Assembly (NCBI GenBank): GCA_946699065.1
Contig: CAMPDV010001777.1
Coordinates: 1-64,000 of the forward strand
Source: Loxodes magnus
Taxonomy: Eukaryota > Ciliophora > Karyorelictea > Loxodida > Loxodidae
Direction of reading: 5' to 3'
DNA length: 64,000 nt
Shown in pieces: positions 1-13,244 of this stretch. Numbering within the stretch: position 1 is the first letter of the stretch; every line of letters begins with the position of its first letter. The position numbers were made by a program, and so were the translations under genes. The notes below the pieces were generated by a model. The model saw only the letters and a list, made by a program, of their open reading frames with translations, did no database searches and was not told the DNA's origin.

Positions 1-1770
1 ATACTCTTTTTAAGCTTTTACATTTATTTGATCAAATTCTAAAATAATACGTTTATTATTTCCCGCTTTATTTTAATTATTTTTTTAGTTCTAAGTTTAC
101 TCACCTTTTACTTCTTATGGTACCGCTTTAATTGCGATTTCAGATAATATTTCAAGTTGATTATATGTTCTTCAGAAAAAGGATAAAAAAATATAAGAAT
201 TTTGATTATCTTAAGTATGAAGTTGCATTTAAAATCTAAGAATCTTATGATTTATTCAAGAGCTTAATCTTTGTATTCAATCCTTATTATTACCTTAATA
301 AATGTTTAATTCATATTCCTTGAATTTACTAACTAGTTAGCAAAATCTCTTTAATTATAATCTTCTAGTATCTTAGTGATGTTATTAAATTTTTCTGACT
401 AAATATCTTAAATATATATTATTGTGAGGGTTATTATAGATTAAAATATCCCTAGATTTATAGTAGACTATGATTTACTTCTAGCTATTTGAATTTAAAA
501 TAAAAATAATATCTAAGTTATAATTATTGCTTTGAAGATTTATTAGCTTAAGTATTTTTCTCAAAGACTATTTTTAAATTAATTAGTTATTAAGATTCTT
601 AGGCAAGACTCTAATTCATATTTTATCAGTTATTAACTAGGTTATTAAAATAGCATCTAGGTTTATCTAAGTAAAATATTTACTTTTAGGTATAATTATT
701 ACTTTTCCTGATTTAGATTTAATATCAATTTTTAAATAAGTTATTAAAGATAACAAATAGAAAAGATTGCATTTCTTTATGCATTTGTGATTAAGATTCT
801 AAAATTTAAGATGATGCTTAGTATATTAATTTAAATTATTTAATCATATAATAGTTTCTCTACATTGATTCCTAACTTTCTCCTATATTAATTTCTTTAT
901 TTTTAGTTTCTAAAATCTCATATTACTTTGCTTTTTCTATTTAATTAACTTTTACCTTCTCCTTCTTATTTTTTATTAATCTTTTTTTCTTTAAAGTTAA
1001 TTATAAGTTAACTAGTTATTATTTTTTGGCTTTTTTTGGTTTAATCTAAGTAAGAAAAATTAATAAAATGTTTTTTTTCTTAAAAGTCTTTTTTTTGGTT
1101 TGCTCATAAAAAAAATCAAAGAATTTATTTGATGAAATCAAGTCTCAACCTTTATGAATTAAGTAGGTTTCTCGTTTTTTGTTACAGACTTATTATAAAT
1201 TTACAGAAATTTGACTTAGCTAATTATTTATCTTGCTTCTACCTTTGATATATTTTTTATGTATAATTCTAGTAACTGGATAATACCCAAGCTCTATTTT
1301 ATTTTTAATTCTTCTTTTTTTCAACAACTAAATGTTATTTTATTGAAAAATAACTCGGTAAAAGGATTTTAAAAGTATAGGCAGGATATTTTTAATACTC
1401 ATAAGAGTTTTATTAAAGTTTTGAATATTCGATCAAGATTCTTAAAATAATAAATTACTAAATATTCCAACCTTTAAGCACGAAACTTGAATCTATCTTC
1501 TTAGATATCTTCATTGTTTATAGATTTCTAACTACTTTAGTATTATTCCACTTGGTATCAACTAAAAAAATTAATTAAATTTAATTGTAAATCTAAGTGG
1601 CTTTCACTTTGACTAGCCACAATGTTCTCTAATTACTAGTAATGTTTTCTAAGATAACACTAAAATTTCTAAAAATCTAAAGATCCACAGCATCTCTTAC
1701 TATAAATAAAAGGAATTATTTATTAAATTAAAGTGCTTAATTTTAAAAATTGGGCATCTAAATATAAATT
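1..1770. other. No recognisable gene
   Basis: This is T-rich, AT-rich sequence with no domain, RNA gene or repeat copy that I can recognise. All frames are open under the inferred code, so open reading length says nothing here. Confidence 0.4.
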
Positions 1771-1779
1771 ATCCGAATA

Positions 1780-2000
1780 ACTATTAACTATCATTAAGTA
1801 ACCTTATGATACCTAACTAAAACTGTAGCAACAAAGCCACTTTTAAAATCTTAAATCAACTACTTATTTACAAGGTATAGAGCATTCGTTTATAACCTCT
1901 AAACATATTTTAAAGTACGGTCTCCAAGCATACTATAGACTGTACGCACATAATTAGACTTTTCTTAGAAACTAAGAGCTTCAATCCTTTATTTGCTTTC
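1780..2000 (+). repeat. Diverged direct repeat R1, copy 1
   Basis: About 220 bp resembles 52165-52390 in the same orientation. Shared blocks include acaaggtatagagcattc (here) against acaaggtatagaacattc, then ataacctcta and tagactgta at matching spacing. Each copy lies a few hundred bases upstream of a coding-like tract (2.07 kb and 52.98 kb). R1 could therefore be a duplicated promoter or 5' region, but the downstream proteins do not obviously match. The similarity was judged by eye and contains indels. Confidence 0.6.
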
Positions 2001-2069
2001 TTAAAATTAAAAGTATTTCCCTATGATAAAGGATGAGTAGGTTTGATTTCCATTCATAAAAATGATACA

Positions 2070-2900
2070 TTCAAATTTAAATCGACTGAGAGATTGATAG
2101 AAGAGTAAGATTTATACCTTATCAGGAATTATTACATAAGATAATAGAAGCAAGAAAAGGAAAGGAAAAGAAGGCATTATTAAAGAATAGTATTATCCAT
2201 CAAAGGGCAATGGACTAGTAATAAAAATCAGAATCTTAGTTATTAGTGAGGATATTAAAACTCTATGCTGTAATTCAAAAGTTTAAAAATCTCTAGTAGC
2301 ATCTAGTTAGATAAGAAAGATATTCCTTATAATGATCACTGAGCCTAATTTACTAGCCAATTAAGAGATTGAAATTTGATAAAATCAAGCGACATAATAC
2401 TCTTCGGCTTATATTCTTGCAAACCTAAAAAATATCTTTATGAGCACGAAATTGGAAACTAACTATTAGCAATTTGAAGAGTTATAGCTTGAGTCCAACT
2501 AAAATAATGATCTGCTTATTTTGATTTTTGATTAGATTATATTAAAATACCAGTAGGCATAAATCAGTTCTAATTTCAGGCTGGAAAATATAGAGTATCT
2601 AATATAAAATGAAGATAAACGCCATCTCAATAAAAAAAGGAGATTATTGACTGGATCTAATATGCTTATAATCTTTATACACAGAAATAATGATTATGTA
2701 ATAAAGAAAAAATTAATCAGAATGACGCTTACTTGAAGCCCTCATTTTAGTAACTAGCAAATGAAAAACAGTTCTGCTTAAGAATATTTCATCAATACAC
2801 TTACTAGTAAAAGATAAGCAGGATGTTAATAATGAAGCTTAAAGCTTTAAGTAACTTTGGTAATTTCAAATTTAGCTTAAGTATGAAATAAAAAAAATTA
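2070..2900 (+). pseudogene. Unidentified protein-coding relic, frameshifted
   Basis: Read with TAA/TAG as Gln and TGA as Trp, this tract gives protein-like sequence in successive frames. Around 2.31-2.39 kb it reads LDKKDIPYNDHWAQF, with TGA as Trp. Around 2.40-2.45 kb comes LFGLYSCKPKKYLYEHEI. From about 2.45 kb an acidic, Gln-rich stretch begins with LETNYQQFEELQLE. The frame changes in short A-rich runs, which suggests a decayed gene or homopolymer errors in the assembly. I do not recognise the family. It may belong with the tract at 3.39-4.32 kb, because both are on the plus strand and similar in character. Confidence 0.35.
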
Positions 2901-3390
2901 TATGCTTGAATTAGGTGAGAGGAAGCTATTTTATTTTTTATTATATATATTACTCAATCTTCATCTTTCTTAGCATATTAAGCTTAAAATAATAAATTGC
3001 TAATTTAAAATAAGAGAAATAAAACTCTATGATTATACAACACTTTTTATCTTTGCCAATTTCTTATCTTTATTATCTTAAACTTGCCTTTCTTTTCTAT
3101 TTTATTTTTATTCTGTATTAACTTACCTTTCTCTGATCTTTTTCTATCTGTAATATTATTGAAAAAGACTTGTTAATGAAATGTAAATACACCTCTGATT
3201 ATGATTTTTGGATTAGTATTTTTTAACCTTCAAATTGTTTCCAAGTTAAATTCTCCTATAAAAATCCTTAATCCTGTACTTTAGATGTCTAATTATTTGC
3301 CAATTATACATTGACAATAAGACTCGACTGAATATTCTAGGTTTTCGATTTAATTTCTCTTAGAATACTCAAACGAAATTTTTTTATAAT

Positions 3391-4320
3391 CTTCTTCCTT
3401 TAGATCCAAATCCTAGAAACTTATTCGGATATAATGAACGAAACGATGGTCAAGAATTAGATGCTTAATCTCTGAAAATTATTAGCATGCTGTTGTGTTC
3501 TTACTTTAGTAATAGTCGAGACTAGGATGAAATTTAGCCTTACAGAGTATAAATTCGAAGCTTTTTAGTAGAAAATGAACAGAGTCTTGTAGCCATTAAG
3601 TCTTTACTCCGATCTACTCTTTAAAGCCTAACTAACCAATATAATAAGAAGCGAAGAAGCTAAGTGGTGATCGGAATCATCATGACTTGCTTAAACAAAG
3701 GATTGACATGATACGAGATAGAAGAAACGAGTTGCTAAGTACAGAAATTAAGGCTTATTCTAGCATACTTATTTTTATATCATAAAGGATGGAGATCTTG
3801 TAAATAAAGAAGCAGATATGCTGATAAAAGCTTCAACTTAACTTCTCTTACTAGTATAGAAAGAAAAATTCTTGCATTTATAAATATTAGATTGGATGTA
3901 ATTGATAGCTTGAAAGAGAGAAGCTATGAAGATATCAAATTAGCTAGTAAGATTAATTTAAATCAATTTAATGCCTATAACAGTAAATAAGAGGCTAAAG
4001 ATAATTAGAAAGATAAGAAATGAAAGTCGAATGCTTCAGCAAAGTTAATCTTGAAAGGCCTTATGAACTATGCTATAAATTATGCAGTCTATATGAAAAT
4101 AAAAAAGTATTTACTTAAAGCTATTTGGCTACAAGATTTTTGAAACCTTATATGGCATTCCTACTTTATAGAGATAGCCAAAAACTCTGAGGTCAGCTAA
4201 CTAACAAGAGCTTAATTGTAGAAAATGATTATGATATATAAAGCTAGAAGAATAGAATAAAATCTTAAAATCTTAACAGCAGACATATACTCATAGTGGT
4301 AAAATTAGAGAAAGTAAGAA
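3391..4320 (+). pseudogene. Unidentified protein-coding relic, at least one frameshift
   Basis: A coherent frame starts with DPNPRNLFGYNERNDGQ and runs for about 200 residues through FLVENEQSLVAIKSLL and a helix-rich stretch containing SIERKILAFINIRLDVI. It then shifts by one base in the A-run near 4.02 kb (aagaaatg). The next frame reads VNLERPYELCYKLC and then YMAFLLYRDSQKLW, with TGA as the final Trp. The composition is that of a globular helical protein, but I recognise no domain. Gln comes mainly from TAA/TAG. The single-base shift fits either gene decay or a sequencing error in a homopolymer. Coding character weakens beyond ~4.3 kb. Confidence 0.45.
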
Positions 4321-6730
4321 CCTCATTGTTGTATTAAAATCGGAAGTAGTAGATAAAGAAATTTTTGATTAAATAAGGCAAAAAAGAGATGAAAAGAAAG
4401 GATATAAAGCAATTGGTGGACTAAGAATAAAAATGAAAGCTTTTATTGCTCAAAATTAATTAAATAAATATCAAGAGAAAGCTGAATATTCAAAAATATA
4501 GGCGGATTAGATAAATTTGAAATACAGTTAATTTAATAAGAGCATAATATAGATAATAATGCTGGGGCTAGTTTCAAGCTTGAAGAATCTAGTTATAAAA
4601 TTTTTAAATTCCTTATTCCTAAAGACAATAATTAGATAAAGGATATTTATAAAGTTTAAATATAAATTATAAAAATAACACACATATCTTTAGTTAAAGG
4701 ATTAACTATCCAATCTGTATAAAAATTAATTAAATACTTGAAAGCTATTTATAAATATTTAAATTCACTAATGTTGCTAAAATTAAATTCAGTAGGTAGT
4801 TAAAAGAATTCAACGAAGAAAAGTATTATGAGATAATGGAAAACCGATATCCTTTGTATAGGTGTTAATAAGTTTAGATTTTACTTGGATTGAAGAAGTA
4901 AGGATAACCTAACATATTTAAGAATCAATTACATCTTAAATATTTATTAAATCTGCTTACTTTCTAGTTAAACTACTCTCATATTAAATACCACAATCTT
5001 CTATCCTAAGCATATCAAAAGTAGCTGTTTCTCCTTATATTGAGTATCTATAAAAATCAAATTCTTACTAGTTCATAAGCTTTCAGGCCAAATGCATCAA
5101 TTTATTAAATTCTTCAGAAGTATTTTTATCTCTCTTATACGATTTTGAATGAAAATTGACTCATTAAGCATCTCAGCTTTAAGATACTAATCAAATTACA
5201 GTCTAAGTTTCCCATAATCTTAACTAAGCTTACTTTTTTAATTATTTTAGTACTAAAGATTGGCATAAAAAATTAGATGGAAGAGCTTATTTTATTTATG
5301 AAAGAAGAGTTTAAATTACTTATCTAGAAAAAAAGAAATCATTTTCTTTTAAAATATTAGAACCAATAGAGGCTTATACTATAAACTGCCATCTGTAGTT
5401 GCTTTATTTTTGGAACATATCTGTAAACTAAACCTCAATTGCTAGTAAAATAAATCTTTCTTTGTTGAGCTTGAAATTTTTAGCAAGACATATCTATATT
5501 TAGGAATTTAGATAAATAAGGAAAGATTAGGAACTATTAATGTAATATGATTAAATGAAGTTCTTTATGCTGCTGTCTAATTAGAGGTTTTAGTTTTACT
5601 GATTGAAAGATTATAAATAAAAGAAGACTTTAATGATTTATCTTACTTTGTCAGTGCTATTAGCTTCTGTTTTATAAATATAAGCAAAATCCTAAATACT
5701 TTAAAAGAACTTTAGATGCCAAATAAGAAAGCTCGGACATTTGCGGTAGATACAGCTATTGAGCGTTAAAAACTGTCATTCTTATACTTGTTTTTACTGA
5801 TGAAAAAATGGGACTAGAAAAGCATTATAAAGTATTAAAAATACTTGAAGTTAATTTGGTACAATAAAGATGATAAGTACTAATGTGGATAGAGCTCTAA
5901 AAATATTAAAGGTACAAGTAATTAAAAAAGCAGGTGGTACTTTAATTTAAGTAATAAGTAACAATAATTAATTTCTCTAAAGTCTAAATTGTTTGCTTAA
6001 CTTAATCATTTAAACTAATTACTTCAATGCTAGCATTTAATAACCATATCTTGAAATACAGCATAATATCTAAAAAGATATTAATCTAGCTAGTTGCTTT
6101 TCTAAACAGATGCTAAACTATTAATAGCATACTAAGTTGTAACTATATTAATGTTTTCTTTTGAGTTGGATTTAATAATTAAGCAATGTTAATAGGATAT
6201 TTATCTTTTAAATTTAAGCAATATAATAAAAGTAAAGGAGAGAAAGAAGAATCTTTATTCACATATAGTTTCAGTCTTCACTCCATCTATTTCGAAGGTT
6301 ATGCATCCTAAATTTCAATGATTAGATTAAAATTTTATGTAGCATCTAAGTAAATTTTAGTACTACTGATCGATTTGGAATTTATTCTCCAAAGATAGAA
6401 AATTAGACTAACTATGAAGACTTAATATCAAAGTATATTCTAAAAAATTCTAAAAAGTACGAGATAAGCCAAAAAGCTCAAAATGTGAGTCAAATGAAGA
6501 AAATGTTGAAAGAAAATAATAAAGAGATAGGTATAAATTTTTGTCAGCATACCTATAATATCTTATCTAGCCACTAAAGGAAATAATTAATATAAAGGTG
6601 AAGATTATTAAAAGAAGCTATTTATTATATAGAATCTATTATTTTTAAGACAATACTTAAATACAGAAATAAGAGGATTATAATTTATCTTTTATTTACT
6701 ATTAATATCCTTCAAATAAAAGGAAGATTT
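4320..6730. other. Weakly coding-like AT-rich stretch
   Basis: Short protein-like runs appear on the plus strand, but no frame can be followed with confidence and no domain is recognisable. It may be the decayed 3' part of the preceding gene. Confidence 0.25.
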
Positions 6731-6739
6731 AGTTTATTT

Positions 6740-8060
6740 AAAAATGTAAGTCACTTAATTTGAAAAATCCAAAGAAAATTATGAGGATAATAAAATGAAG
6801 CCAAGAATACTAGAATGTGAGACTGTGCAATGCTAAAAGTGCTTGTAGTCTATATTGGACATATTAAAGATATTAAATTGCTCTGTTCATAATCAAATTA
6901 CTACATAATCAAATGAAAAACTGGGTGTTACGAATTTATAAGCTTCCAACGGTAAAAGAAGTATAAGACATAAAATAAATCGAAAAAGATAGTAAGAACC
7001 GGAATCTAAATCATCTGAGCTAATGTTAAAATCGTAACCTTCCTAATACTCTAATATGTGTATAGGATAAATAATTTCTGTGTAAATCTTGTATATAATA
7101 AATCAGTGGTAGAGATCATTAAGTACTAACAATAGAAGAGGAATAAATCTAAGTAAGAAGAATTAAAATTGTAGCTAATGCCATAATAAGAAAAAATGTA
7201 ACTGCATCTAAAAAGAACGAATCGCAACTAAATTTAAACTTAACTTAATGTCGAGGTGATTGATTTGAGAAATATGCTAATTCAGCCGTAAGAAAATATC
7301 ATCAAAAACTTAGTTAAGATAATAAAAAGCATTTTAAACAAAATTTTAACCAAAAAACTAGATTAATAGTAAAAAGCTTTAACTAATAAGCTATAAATTA
7401 AAGATCTGTAAAAATAGTTTAATTAAGATAGTAGATTATTAGGTATAAAAATAAAAAATATCATACTAGAACAGTTATTTAATAATCATATTAATTGGAG
7501 TTAGATATAGGCAAGAGAATTTTTAATAAAATTTACCAGATTTACTAATTCAAGAGCTTTATGAAAGAGAAATTTTTAAGAAGTTAAGTGAGAGAATAAT
7601 TAGATAAAAGAAAGCGAAAGAGGAGTAGTAATAATAACTAAGTAGATAGATTAACAAGTAAATAAAGATAATCTTAAACTTTAAAAGCAATTAGAAGAAA
7701 ATTAGAATAAATCTATTAACAAGAAAAAGAGAAACGATATTAAAAAAATAGAGTTGAAGATCTTAATTAAGAAATAAGTAACTATAAGATATCAGCTTAA
7801 ATTTAAAATATTTAAGTTAATAATTATATTTGAAATCTACAAAAGTAGTTAGAAGAAAATTAGAATGAATAGTTTAGGAAGAAAGGGATAAATAAGATTA
7901 AAGCGATAGATTCGATGAAATTACAAAATAAGTAAAAAGTTTTGAGTATTCGATTTAAAAATAAAATATCAAATTAAGAAATTTAAAAAAGAGAATGCAA
8001 TTTAAGAATAAGTATCAAAAGAAAAGACATAGTAAACTGTTAATTAGAGAAAAAAATTGA
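6740..8060 (+). pseudogene. Decayed relative of the B-box/coiled-coil gene at 13.2 kb
   Basis: From ~6.80 kb one frame reads LECETVQCQKCLQ, spacer, then LNCSVHNQITTQ. This aligns with LECECVLCEGCLK and FECRKHNIITQ in the intact protein at 13245. Another frame (~7.03-7.15 kb) gives a B-box-like block, LPNTLICVQDKQFLCKSC, followed by DHQVLTIEEE. Further on comes a highly charged coiled coil (for example LPDLLIQELYEREIFKKLSE and, in another frame, LEQIYQQEKEKRYQ). The order of zinc cluster, B-box and coiled coil matches the intact gene. No Kelch part is seen before 8.1 kb. At least two frameshifts break it, so I call it a pseudogene, with assembly error as the alternative. Confidence 0.6.
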
Positions 8061-9019
8061 AATTAAGATTGATCTACTCCCATTTGAAGATTTTACCTGT
8101 TTCTTAACTTTACCTTCTCATATCTGCATTATAAATTACCTTTAAAAATTAATAAGGAACATTAGTAAAGACTTACTGATAAATTAATGAATGTCTTCTT
8201 TTGATTTCTTTATCTTTTTTAATTTTTAGTGATATGAAATAGTGTCTGCTAGAACCAAGCAATTGAAAAGGTCTGAAAAATACCATTACAAACATATTTT
8301 ATATCCTTACATTTTTAAAGTATCTTTACCAAAACTCCTCAATTTATTAATCTCTATTACTTTCCCTTTCAGCTTCCTTTTCTCTAAGATGGTGCGAATT
8401 CTTCGATCTCATAGGAATTACAACAAAATCTATTTTATCCATGTTCATAAAATTACAAGCTCAGATATCAAATTTATTAAGTATTGTAGCCAGCGCCTTT
8501 CCTTGTCTGAGAAAGCTACAATAGGGCATATATCTATTAAATTTTACCTTATTTCTTAGAAAAATTCTTCTTTATACATCTCAACTTAGGATTCTAAATT
8601 TTTTAGAGGAGAAACATCTCTTCTTTTAGTTGGTTTTAAGAAATACCCAATAATCTTTACTTTTATATCTTTTCAAATCCTTTGATGCTTTTGAAACCTG
8701 ACTTGCCATACACCTTACTCCGTGATATTATTCATACTTTTCCGAGTTAGTATACTAAGCTAAATTTCTCTTCTTCTATTATTCTTTTGATACTCTAGAA
8801 TGGTAGATAAAATAGATTTAAGGTTTATTTATAAATAGCAAAGAGTTTAATTTAAACTAGTTAGAATAAAAGAGAATCATATTATGTCTCCTTTAAAAAG
8901 AGCTAATAAAGTAAGGAATAGAAACAGCTGATAAGCATTTGCATGATTAAAGATAAACTTCTAAAAATCTAGCCTCGCTTGTTGTATAGTGTATCTCTTC
9001 TTTTATATTAGGAGGTGCT

Positions 9020-9225
9020 TTACAAAGCAAAGCTATTATAAGTGGAATTTTTAGATAAAGAAGAAGATTTAGAAAACTAGTTTAAGTAAAGTGCTGAAGA
9101 GAATTTCAAAATGGCTTTTTCATTAGATATTTTATCTTTTTTAGTTGATTGATTTAAATTATAGAGAGGTCTAATGCCAAAATTGCTTAAGTCTGTCATA
9201 TTAGCTTCAGTCTAATAATTAAACA
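9020..9225 (+). pseudogene. Unidentified coding fragment
   Basis: A continuous frame reads AKLLQVEFLDKEEDLENQF and later MAFSLDILSFLVDWFKLQRG, with TGA as Trp. Its amphipathic and acidic pattern is unlike random AT-rich translation. It ends just before the 28S rRNA fragment. I do not recognise the family. Upstream sequence to 8.6 kb has weak coding character. Confidence 0.35.
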
Positions 9226-9270
9226 TAATATTAATTATTTAAAAAATCAACTCTAGATATCAAAAAAGAA

Positions 9271-9480
9271 ACCCCAGAGGGCATAGTATAAGCACCCGCA
9301 TCTCTCGACTTCCATTTTCAGGGCTAATCCATTCGGTAGGTGAGCTGTTACACACTCTTTTGAGGATTCCGACTTCCATAACCATCATCCTACTGTCTAA
9401 ATGGACTAAAACCTTTCTTGCAGACAGGTTCTAGTAGTTTGCTGTAGATATAGTCCTAACCATTAAAAACTGCCAATCTT
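9271..9480 (-). rRNA. 28S rRNA gene fragment
   Basis: The reverse complement contains long matches to a conserved eukaryotic large-subunit rRNA core: GGAAGTCGGAATCC, then GTGTGTAACAGCTCACC, then TAGCCCTGAAAATGGA, in the usual order and spacing. Similarity is clear over about 9271-9400 (plus-strand coordinates) and vague beyond that to ~9480. Only about 150-200 bases of a >3 kb gene are present and the flanks are unrelated. It is therefore a dispersed fragment and not a working rRNA gene. Base substitutions such as ACCTACCGAATGGATT point to decay. Confidence 0.85.
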
Positions 9481-11830
9481 ATAATAATTTATATCTAATG
9501 AAAGACTATGATCTGGAAAACTCCCCAAAGTGTATCATAAAGAACCTTAGAAGAATAATTAAAACTGAGTATAAGTGCAATTGTTATTAATACCACCAAA
9601 AATAATAATTATACAAGTATCTATAAAATCGGTACTATCTAAGTATAAACCGGTAGTAATTAAATAAATTTAAGCTAGAAGTACTTTCTTAGTTTAATTA
9701 TACAAAGTTAACTTTTTTTATAAGGCATATAATAATCACAGCATCATATTTTTAAGTAACTATCTAATCTAACTATTGTTTATAATAAAGAATATCAAAT
9801 CAGTAATTTTATTAATAGTCTAGTTGTCAAAAGTAACAGATAGACTGAGATTTATAAATGAGATAATATTATTATAGAGTATTTTTTAATTTAAGCAATA
9901 AAGGCTAATAAAGATACAGTTAAAGTTAAAATTATATTTATTAACAATTAGTTTTAGATTTTCTTTTCTTCCATTCGAAGATTATACATTTTAGCAAAGG
10001 TAAAAAAGGTTGATTATCTTAATACTTTATTAATATCCTTCATATCTTCTTATCTACCCCTTTTCATAAACCCTCTAATGGATCTAAAATTTCCTTTATT
10101 TCAAACAAGAATTTTATTGATGTTTATTTAGCAAGTTGGCATTTTTACAATTGATTATGAGCTAAAGTATCAGATAATTGGGTGCTAATGCTTTATTTAT
10201 TTTACAGATGTTTGATTACTATGGGATATTTTTATATATAAAATCTAATTTCTATTTGTCAGCTTTACTTTACTATTTGGCTGCTTTATTGCTTCTAACT
10301 TTTTTTGTAAAATGCTTTTGAACGTTTTATTTATAAAGCTACCCTCTAAAGCCTTCAAATCTGGTGTCTTTTATTTTATTTGCAAGTGACTTCTGATTCT
10401 TTTATTAGATAAAATAAAATAATATTCTGAAGTATTTTCGTTAGCTTTAAGATTCATTAATAGTTTATGAAGTAGATATTAAATTATCACAAGGTTCTTT
10501 TTGGTTAATATGATTATCAATTTTATATCGAAAAACTATTATATCTAGTACATCGCATTATGGTAAAAAGTGGAGTTATTTGCTTTAATATTATCTAATA
10601 TTTAACTGAAAATCTGATATTCGCTTTGCAAAACTAGTAAAAATTTATTAAATCTTCTATTTTAATCCACTTTTATGTTTATGACCTTCAGATTTTGTGT
10701 ACTAGCCGATCAGAAAATAATTCAAGACTTTGAAGGTTTTATTTACTGATGAATGTTTCTCTTATCCAGTTATCTAATAAAAGATATTATAACAAATTTA
10801 CTTAATAAAGATTCTAATGCCGCTTTTTTATCTCCTTAGGGTATTTTTTTATCTAATTTAGGTTACAAGAAATAAACAATGAGAATTTATAGTTATTGTT
10901 CTTTTAAACATTTTTTCTCCTTATTTTCCTTGTTCTTTATAACTTAATCTTCTTTCCAATAAAAATTATTTTCCTTTCTTTTTGTCTTACTGGATACAAA
11001 CTTTTAATCTATAATTCTAGAAGATTAAATTATTACCTAATAACTCAGAATTTATTTCACACAGCTTTTTTTAATTTAAACCTTCTTTCACTACTTCTAA
11101 TTCTTAAATTTTTAGCTTTAAAGCAATAAATAATTATTGCTTATTGATGAATGATACATATTACACTTCGAACTCCATTTATTCTTCTTCTTAGCTATAA
11201 GATGCTTTTTTGGCTTTTAGTTGGCTCCTTTTGTACATTTTCATGTCTACCACTATGTGCTTGTTCGAATTTTTAAAATTAGTGTTTTAACTCTTATCAC
11301 ACAAAACGCAGAGCAATCCAATCTTCAGTGCTTCATACTTAATACATCAAAATGTTTACCGCAGGCATCACACTTAACTGATTACATTTGCTTACTTAAA
11401 ATATATTAGAAGTAGTTATCGAACCACTTTGTATGTACTCGATTAGTCTCAAATCTAAATTTTTTTAATTATGCTGAGTATATGAAACCACTGAAATGAA
11501 GCTACAATAGTTAAGCTATTATACATTATAGTTCTAAATATATCACACTACTATTAAGCTTGATCTTACACTTATTTTAATGTCCTTCTAATTATTTTGT
11601 TTTACAAAGTTTGTATAGCTCATAATAAAGATATTTCGCTATAATTTTCTTCCATTTTATTATAGATTTTAAAAGGAATTATTTGTATCTTAATTAACTA
11701 AGTAACTAACAAAGCTAATAAAGAGTATTTTACATAGCTTATATTAGTTTAGTAGCTTATTAAAGATATATTTGTTAACTTTTCTTCTTTAGATAAAAAT
11801 AAAATTTTAGAAGTTTAGAAAGAATATGAA
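9481..11830. other. No recognisable gene
   Basis: AT-rich sequence, more T-rich after ~10 kb. I see no domain, RNA gene or repeat copy. Short minus-strand protein-like stretches are possible but not supportable. Confidence 0.3.
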
Positions 11831-11839
11831 AAAAGACTT

Positions 11840-12520
11840 AGGTTGCTGGATTGTAGATGCAGTGTTAGTAAAAAGACTTAAAACGACTAAAAAATATGGA
11901 ATTTTCAATTTTGCAAGTACAAGATCACTACATAAAGACCAATCGAGATGTTATAGATCATATATTTAGCAATCTAATAGGAATAATTACTTAATCTTTA
12001 GGAAATATGCTAGCATCATCGTTTAAAAATTCTCCTTGTTATTGAGCTAGAATTTAGTCTTTTTATAGAAGTTAGTTAGTATAATTAAGTATAGTATCTC
12101 AATTTGATATATAGTATTATGATATTAGATTATGAGCTTAGATAAAAGAAAAAGGAGAGTAGATTTTTCATAAAAGACATTCCGCTTTTTTAAAGGAGCT
12201 GCTATTATAAATATAAATATTAAGATACAAGCTTGTTGAAACAATTAAATACTCTTAGATGCCCTTTAATTCATTTAAAGGCCTTGAGGATTTCACCAAG
12301 AGTAGCAAGAAAACTTTAAAATCAGTCAAATTCTTAGGAGAGTCATGTATGCACGTAGACTTTTGCGATTATAGAAGATAGTCCTGAGATAAAACCACCA
12401 TAGTTACATAAGTAGAAGTTTATAAGATGTATGAGATGCTTTGCTTTTATTAGGAAAATTAAAAGATAAAACTGTTCTTAGCTGAGAGGACTTAGATATA
12501 ATTTTATTAATAGAAATAAA
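11840..12520 (+). pseudogene. Unidentified coding-like tract
   Basis: One plus-strand frame gives protein-like sequence such as FCKYKITTQRPIEMLQIIYL and MILDYELRQKKKESRFFIKD. An overlapping frame gives MPFNSFKGLEDFTKSSKK and CMHVDFCDYRRQSWDK from ~12.26 kb. A frameshift between the two is likely. A transposase was considered, but no DDE-type catalytic pattern can be fixed. Function unknown. Confidence 0.35.
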
Positions 12521-13244
12521 AAAAATAAAATGAAAAGTTTTCCACCTACAAAAATAGTTAATGTTGTGATTAAGAAATAAACTCTCACGCAGAAGATCGA
12601 ATTTAATAGGTAGTTAATCTGCTAGGTTAAAACATTAAAATTCATAATAACTAAATAAGGTGTTACTAATTAAGAAAATTAAGGATACTAATTTAATGGC
12701 TGAGCTCTAAGATCATTCCATTCTTTAACACCTCTTATCTGTCTTTTTTATTTTTTAAATTACTAAAAGCTCTCAAATATCTTTCTTGCTACTTTGCTTC
12801 ACATAAGAAAGTACAATAATTAAATATATCTTCAAGTTTATCCATCTGATATATTAAAGAGTGTATGTTATATTTTTAAGCGTTTATTCTAGCTTAGAAA
12901 GTACTGCTAAATCCCTTTTATAGATTAGTCTAATTGGATATTTCTATTGTTCACTAATCTTATTAAATACTAATCTTCTAAAATCACTAAGATATAGTAA
13001 AACCACTTAACTATCTATTATTGTTCTAAGCATATCTCACTATTTTTAAATTCTTCTTACTCTTCTTTTAATCTGCTTCAATATGCCTATTTGGAAACTT
13101 CTTGCATAAATACTAGAATTTTAAAAGCAAGTATTAGATATATCTAAACTAATAAATAGCCTATTATAGCTAATTAAGCTACTTTTATTTAACTTCATTC
13201 AGTGAAGAACATTAATCTTATTTTAGTTTTAAGATAAATATAAA

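Noticed and set aside
8242..8559. Standard-code ORF whose near-start contains ARTKQ, like the histone H3 tail
   Set aside because: The codon before it is GTG, and nothing after ARTKQ resembles H3 (no GGKAPRK region, no histone-fold helices). Five residues match by chance.
11840..12520. DDE transposase
   Set aside because: Some stretches look transposase-like, but no catalytic Asp/Asp/Glu spacing or terminal inverted repeats could be identified.
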